Shown here piece after piece: positions 5,491 through 9,304 of a stretch of 9,304 nucleotides of DNA. The DNA lies in NCBI GenBank assembly GCA_003526435.1, contig DPWF01000298.1, positions 1 through 9,304 on the forward strand, in the 5' to 3' direction. How positions within the stretch are numbered: the first letter of the stretch is position 1; each line of letters opens with the position of its first letter. Below the pieces are notes generated by a model. That model worked only from the letters and a program-made list of their open reading frames with translations. It did no database searches and was not told the origin of the DNA. Source of the DNA: Chitinophagaceae bacterium. Its GTDB lineage: Bacteria; Bacteroidota; Bacteroidia; Chitinophagales; Chitinophagaceae. Position numbers and translations under genes: made by a program.

Positions 5491-8322
5491 ATGAGGATTG
5501 TTCAAACATGCCTTTTGTTCATGCTGTTGCTGTCGGTAAACGGCCGGGCACAGTTGGCTATTGGTACCCAGCCATTACAATTGCGAAATGCATATGAAAC
5601 TGCAAAAGCTCTATACGCGGCCGATGTGTCTGCAAAAAAATTACCAGACTCCGTTAAACAACAGTTATTGGGCAGCCTGATCTGGTATGCAGATTTACAG
5701 GATGCCAACGGCGACCTGTACGGACAGTTAATAGAAAAACTGAAGCCATATTCTTTTCTGGATCAGGTCAGGGATAAATTATCTGACAGCCTCATCAAAT
5801 TCGGAAAGTTCTTTGAGCTGGATTCTCTGGTTATTCAAAACTATGCATCCATACTCCCTGCTTCATTGAAAAATTCAATAACAGGGTTGAAGCGTACGTA
5901 TGCAATAAAACTCAACGAATACCTTAACCAAAAAAAAGGATATCGTGATTATACCAACGAGCTCCGATCCGACAATAATGCGCTGGTTGCAAAAAAGGAG
6001 CAGACGATTATTTATTTCGATACCCTGATGCGACGTGTAACAGATACAGCCATCTACTCCAGCCTTCGATTAAAAGCGGCCGATTCATTACAACAACTGG
6101 ATGCATCCATTCATCTTACCAACCTGCAATATGATTCAGCCCGGAAATCTTTTCTGGCCCAGGAAGCTGGTTTTAACCAATGGAAATCGATCGGATTGCA
6201 GTATTTAAAAGATCAGCAGGATTCGCTGATCGGATTTCTTTTGAAAATCAGCGATATGCCGGAATCTCCTGGTCGCAATGGATTGAGTTTTGAAGATGCA
6301 CTGAATATCTTTAACCAGAAAACACTTCCGGATATACAGAAAGTAATTACTGAAGCAGAGAATGCATATAAACTGGCTTTCAAACTGCCATCTGAAGCAG
6401 AGATGATTAATGCACTCGCTATTTACCTCGCCAATCGCATCAAACAGGAATCGGTGATGTGGTTCTTTGAAAAAATTACACAGAACGCCAATCGATACGA
6501 ATTACTGAATTTGTTTTTTCCCACTACCATGAAACTGCTGCAGGGAAATGAAGTATATGAAATTCCCAACCTCGGGGCACAATGGCAGTATGCTTTGTCG
6601 AAAGATTTTATGCAGATGCCTAAAAATGTTCTGAACAGTGAATGGCTCTCGAAACGATGGCCTGAAGCATCAACCTATGCAGCCTATATTACCGGCGTCT
6701 GTGATTTTGCAGAACTGGTTGTTAAACGATACAGTTACCGCGACGCCATTAAATCCTTGTATCTCTCTCTTCCCAAAATACCCGCAACCATTGATTCAGT
6801 GCATTTAAAACCGGTTTTCCAGGATTATATCACACTACTCTATGCTATCAATACAGAATTATTTGTGATTGATTCAGCCAGTCGGTTAAGACTACTGGCG
6901 TATGAAGATTTCAGGAACATGAACCGGAAAGAAATAGAGATCATGATGGGCTTACTTGATTTGAAATACCAGTCTGTATTCAGTAAATTTTTCAAAGGAG
7001 TCAAACAACCTGTTGCCGGACAGTCACTACTCGATGTAGAGAGAATGCGGCGTTTGTTAGGAAACCTCAGAACGGCCATTGGACAGGTAGAAAAAATTGG
7101 AACCGAATACCAGGAAGAACAGAAACGATTACAGCAAAATGGACAAAAAGACTGGTTTTACAGTACCTATAATATCTGGGGTGCGGTGAACCAGGTATTT
7201 CATGTATTAAATGATCTTGATACACAACTGGTACGTTCCAATGTTTCTGTACAGGCAAAAAAAGCATTCGGTTATGGTGAACAGGTATTTGAAATATATA
7301 ACCTGGTTACAAAAAAGAATTTTGCAGGTGCAGTGATGAATGCACTGTCGTTGATTGATACACTGTTTTATGAAACAAAACCCGGACATCGACTAACAGT
7401 TGCCTTGAAAGATATTCGAGACGACTATTTTTATGCTTCTTCTTTTTTGAAAGACTCCGTTTTACGCAGAACAGATTATTATGCAAAAACCTTATTATTC
7501 AGTTACGATTCAACCAACAGATCCATCAGTTTTCAAAAGAAAAGTCCGGTGGCTGCTTTGTTGTTTGACAATGACAGACAGGCGATTCAACTGATCAGAA
7601 AAATGAGTGGTTTTCTTAACGATGCGGCACTTGCACAGAACGATAAACAACTCGCTAAAGTAGTAGAGTCTTATGCCATGCCTGTTGGTTCCTATAAAAG
7701 AAAAAGAAACAACTGGTGGTCGGTTGATCTGAATGCTTTTGCAGGTGTATATGCAGGTTATGAATGGGCAAGACGTCAACAAAATGATACCAGCAAATTA
7801 AGTGGCCGAAGGGGTGGGGCTGTATGGGGTTTTTCAGTGCCCATTGGTATATCTGTCAGTAAAACTTTTGGCCGTAAATGGAAGGCCGGTAAAAAAGAAT
7901 TCGACGCACACAATGGCATGTTCCCTGATGATTATGTAAGAAATCCGGATAAAGTAAAAATCAAAAAACAACACCTGTATAACCGAACCGGGTGGACACT
8001 AACTGTTACAGCCAGTATTGTTGATCTTGGGGCACCGGTATCTTACAGGCTCTTTCATTCAAAAGATACCACGATCGGACAAAGTTTTAAATGGTCGCAG
8101 TTGATCAGTCCGGGTTTGCATATAGCTGTAGCTTTACCGGGTAGTCCGTTTACAGTTTCAACCGGTATTCAGTATACGCCACAATTGCGTAAGTACCAGG
8201 AAGCAGGCAAACCCAATGAGCAACAGTTTAATACCACACGCGTTTATCTTGGTTTGATGTTTGATTTACCACTGTTTAATTTCTGGGAGAGAAAACATAT
8301 TGTGTACAGGAAGAAAAGATAA
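5491..8322 (+). CDS. Large secreted protein of unknown function, helical with beta-rich C-terminal domain
   Basis: This encodes 943 residues. A signal peptide (M-R-I-V-Q-T-C, then a Leu-rich core, then N-G-R-A20 before Q21) supports the ATG at 5491 and export from the cytoplasm. Residues of about 30-720 are dominated by long amphipathic helices with many Lys, Gln, Asp, Leu and Tyr, and include coiled-coil-like stretches, for example around 150-240. I see no catalytic motif there. From about residue 740 (N-N-W-W-S-V-D-L-N-A-F-A-G-V-Y) to the end the character changes to alternating aromatic and glycine strands: G-F-S-V-P-I-G-I-S-V-S, S-P-G-L-H-I-A-V-A-L-P, and R-V-Y-L-G-L-M-F-D-L-P-L-F-N-F-W. 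This pattern fits a small outer-membrane barrel or a surface beta-domain. The protein ends in a basic tail (Y-R-K-K-R). I recognise no family, and no T9SS sorting domain is present. A palindromic terminator follows. It appears monocistronic. Confidence 0.85.
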   Translation: MRIVQTCLLFMLLLSVNGRAQLAIGTQPLQLRNAYETAKALYAADVSAKKLPDSVKQQLLGSLIWYADLQDANGDLYGQLIEKLKPYSFLDQVRDKLSDSLIKFGKFFELDSLVIQNYASILPASLKNSITGLKRTYAIKLNEYLNQKKGYRDYTNELRSDNNALVAKKEQTIIYFDTLMRRVTDTAIYSSLRLKAADSLQQLDASIHLTNLQYDSARKSFLAQEAGFNQWKSIGLQYLKDQQDSLIGFLLKISDMPESPGRNGLSFEDALNIFNQKTLPDIQKVITEAENAYKLAFKLPSEAEMINALAIYLANRIKQESVMWFFEKITQNANRYELLNLFFPTTMKLLQGNEVYEIPNLGAQWQYALSKDFMQMPKNVLNSEWLSKRWPEASTYAAYITGVCDFAELVVKRYSYRDAIKSLYLSLPKIPATIDSVHLKPVFQDYITLLYAINTELFVIDSASRLRLLAYEDFRNMNRKEIEIMMGLLDLKYQSVFSKFFKGVKQPVAGQSLLDVERMRRLLGNLRTAIGQVEKIGTEYQEEQKRLQQNGQKDWFYSTYNIWGAVNQVFHVLNDLDTQLVRSNVSVQAKKAFGYGEQVFEIYNLVTKKNFAGAVMNALSLIDTLFYETKPGHRLTVALKDIRDDYFYASSFLKDSVLRRTDYYAKTLLFSYDSTNRSISFQKKSPVAALLFDNDRQAIQLIRKMSGFLNDAALAQNDKQLAKVVESYAMPVGSYKRKRNNWWSVDLNAFAGVYAGYEWARRQQNDTSKLSGRRGGAVWGFSVPIGISVSKTFGRKWKAGKKEFDAHNGMFPDDYVRNPDKVKIKKQHLYNRTGWTLTVTASIVDLGAPVSYRLFHSKDTTIGQSFKWSQLISPGLHIAVALPGSPFTVSTGIQYTPQLRKYQEAGKPNEQQFNTTRVYLGLMFDLPLFNFWERKHIVYRKKR

Positions 8323-8336
8323 AATATATACCTGAA

Positions 8337-8374
8337 AAAGAGAAAGGCTCCAGTTAACTGGAGCCTTTCTCTTT
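8337..8374. terminator. Perfect 38-bp palindrome, probable bidirectional terminator
   Basis: Two 19-bp arms are exactly complementary around a central GTTAAC, with no separate loop. The GC-rich core GGCTCCAG/CTGGAGCC is flanked by purine tracts on the left and pyrimidine tracts on the right, so either transcript ends in a T-rich stretch. The minus-strand T-run is longer, which suits termination of hppA. It lies midway between the convergent stops at 8322 and 8389. Confidence 0.85.
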
Positions 8375-8388
8375 GATATTTGCAGGGT

Positions 8389-9304
8389 TTATTTTTTCTC
8401 TTCTGCTACATCTACTTTAATATTCAGTTTCTCTTTACCATTAAGGTACTTAGAGAACTGTTGAGCAACATCTTCAGCAAGTTCCTGACCATTCAGAATG
8501 ATCTTTCCATCTTTAATTTCCAGGTTTACATTGTTACCTGAAGCAAGACCTGCTTTTTTCAGTTCCGCTACCAGGTTATCGATGTCAACATCAGCACCAT
8601 TTACAGTAACACTGGCTGATTGTCCACCATCTGTCGCTTTGATTTCAATTCTTTTCTCTACTATATTATGATCAGCAGAAGCACCATGTAACTGAGCCAG
8701 TGTTGGCGCAATCACCAGTGATACAATCGACATCAGTTTGATCAGGATATTCATCGACGGACCAGATGTATCTTTAAAAGGATCACCTACAGTATCACCC
8801 GTTACAGATGCTTTATGTGGTTCAGATTTTTTATAGAACATCTCACCATTGATCTCAACACCTTTTTCAAACGATTTTTTAGCATTATCCCATGCACCAC
8901 CGGCATTGTTCTGGAACATACCCATCAGTACACCACTTACTGTAGCTCCGGCTAAGAAACCACCCAATGCCTCAGGACCCAACAGGAAACCAATGATCAA
9001 TGGAGATACGATGGCGATAGCACCTGGCAACATCATTTTTTTGATAGATGCTTCAGTAGAAATGGCCACACATTTATCGTACTCAGGTTTACCTGTTCCT
9101 TCCATGATACCGGGTATAGAACGGAACTGGCGACGAACTTCTTCTACCATCGACATAGCCGCTTCTCCCACCGCACGAATAGCCAGTGATGAGAAGATAA
9201 AAGGAATCATGGCACCCACAAACAGTGAGGCCAATACTTTTGCTTTATAAATATCAATACCCTCAATACCAGCTACACCAACAAAAGCGGCAAAAAGAGC
9301 CAGT
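8389..9304 (-). CDS. hppA: Membrane-bound ion-translocating inorganic pyrophosphatase, C-terminal part (5' end missing)
   Basis: The frame is open to the right edge, giving 304 visible residues of a protein usually near 700 or more. The enzyme hydrolyses pyrophosphate at the cytoplasmic face and pumps H+ or Na+ outward. Family signatures are E-V-R-R-Q-F (about 55-60), W-D-N-A-K-K (138-143) and [15 protein letters not shown] (169-183), whose Asp and Lys residues bind Mg-pyrophosphate. Membrane helices lie near 22-44, 90-110, 112-132 and 185-205. The determinants of ion choice (a Glu in an early helix) and of potassium dependence (the GNTTAA-region residue) lie upstream of the visible part, so the pump cannot be typed as H+ or Na+. 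About 97 residues follow the last helix, where relatives normally stop; on the known topology this tail would be periplasmic. The gene is convergent with the 943-residue gene and shares its terminator. Confidence 0.95.
   Translation of the reverse strand, partial: LALFAAFVGVAGIEGIDIYKAKVLASLFVGAMIPFIFSSLAIRAVGEAAMSMVEEVRRQFRSIPGIMEGTGKPEYDKCVAISTEASIKKMMLPGAIAIVSPLIIGFLLGPEALGGFLAGATVSGVLMGMFQNNAGGAWDNAKKSFEKGVEINGEMFYKKSEPHKASVTGDTVGDPFKDTSGPSMNILIKLMSIVSLVIAPTLAQLHGASADHNIVEKRIEIKATDGGQSASVTVNGADVDIDNLVAELKKAGLASGNNVNLEIKDGKIILNGQELAEDVAQQFSKYLNGKEKLNIKVDVAEEKK

Noticed and set aside
8849..9250. A 133-codon + strand open frame opposite hppA
   Set aside because: The minus strand here encodes unmistakable pyrophosphatase motifs, so this is a shadow frame.

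Overview
The window looks like chromosomal DNA from a member of the Bacteroidota, most plausibly the Chitinophagaceae or a close relative. The evidence is a type IX secretion (T9SS) cargo with a CHU_C/gliding-motility-type C-terminal domain, a PorP/SprF outer-membrane partner, an M56/BlaI pair of the kind common in this phylum, AT-leaning base composition, and gene starts without clear Shine-Dalgarno sequences. Six protein genes and one short lipoprotein gene fill almost everything. I see no tRNA, rRNA, CRISPR array, transposase, integrase or phage gene.

Layout, left to right. (1) Positions 1-2262, + strand: the 3' part of a large PKD-repeat surface protein ending in a T9SS type B sorting domain, followed one base later by its probable PorP/SprF partner. 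(2) Positions 2270-2305: a hairpin between convergent genes. (3) Positions 2310-4666, - strand: a BlaI/MecI-type repressor and an M56 (BlaR1/MecR1-like) membrane metalloprotease, overlapping by one base. Two near-identical inverted repeats (TTACGA-N6-TCGTAA) directly upstream of the repressor are probably its operators. The protease carries a long charged coiled-coil C-terminal part in place of the beta-lactam sensor of true BlaR1. (4) Positions 4742-4861: a perfect 30-bp inverted repeat around a 60-bp centre, with arms built from 7-bp units (GTSAATN). It resembles an intergenic repeat element and abuts the next gene's stop codon. (5) Positions 4860-5333, - strand: a small unrecognised lipoprotein. 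(6) Positions 5491-8322, + strand: a 943-residue secreted protein of unknown function, helical with a beta-rich C-terminus that may be an outer-membrane barrel. (7) Positions 8337-8374: a perfect 38-bp palindrome, probably a bidirectional terminator. (8) Positions 8389-9304, - strand: the C-terminal part of a membrane-bound ion-pumping pyrophosphatase (hppA) with an unusual extension of about 97 residues after its last membrane helix.

Functionally, the cargo and PorP/SprF genes form a secretion pair, and the repressor and protease form a membrane-to-DNA signalling pair. The other genes have no demonstrable link to these or to each other, although most encoded proteins are envelope proteins. 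I found no complete, clearly new multi-gene system. The best candidates for follow-up are the heptad-built inverted repeat, the M56 protein's non-BlaR1 sensor region with its twin operators, the 943-residue orphan, and the pyrophosphatase tail.
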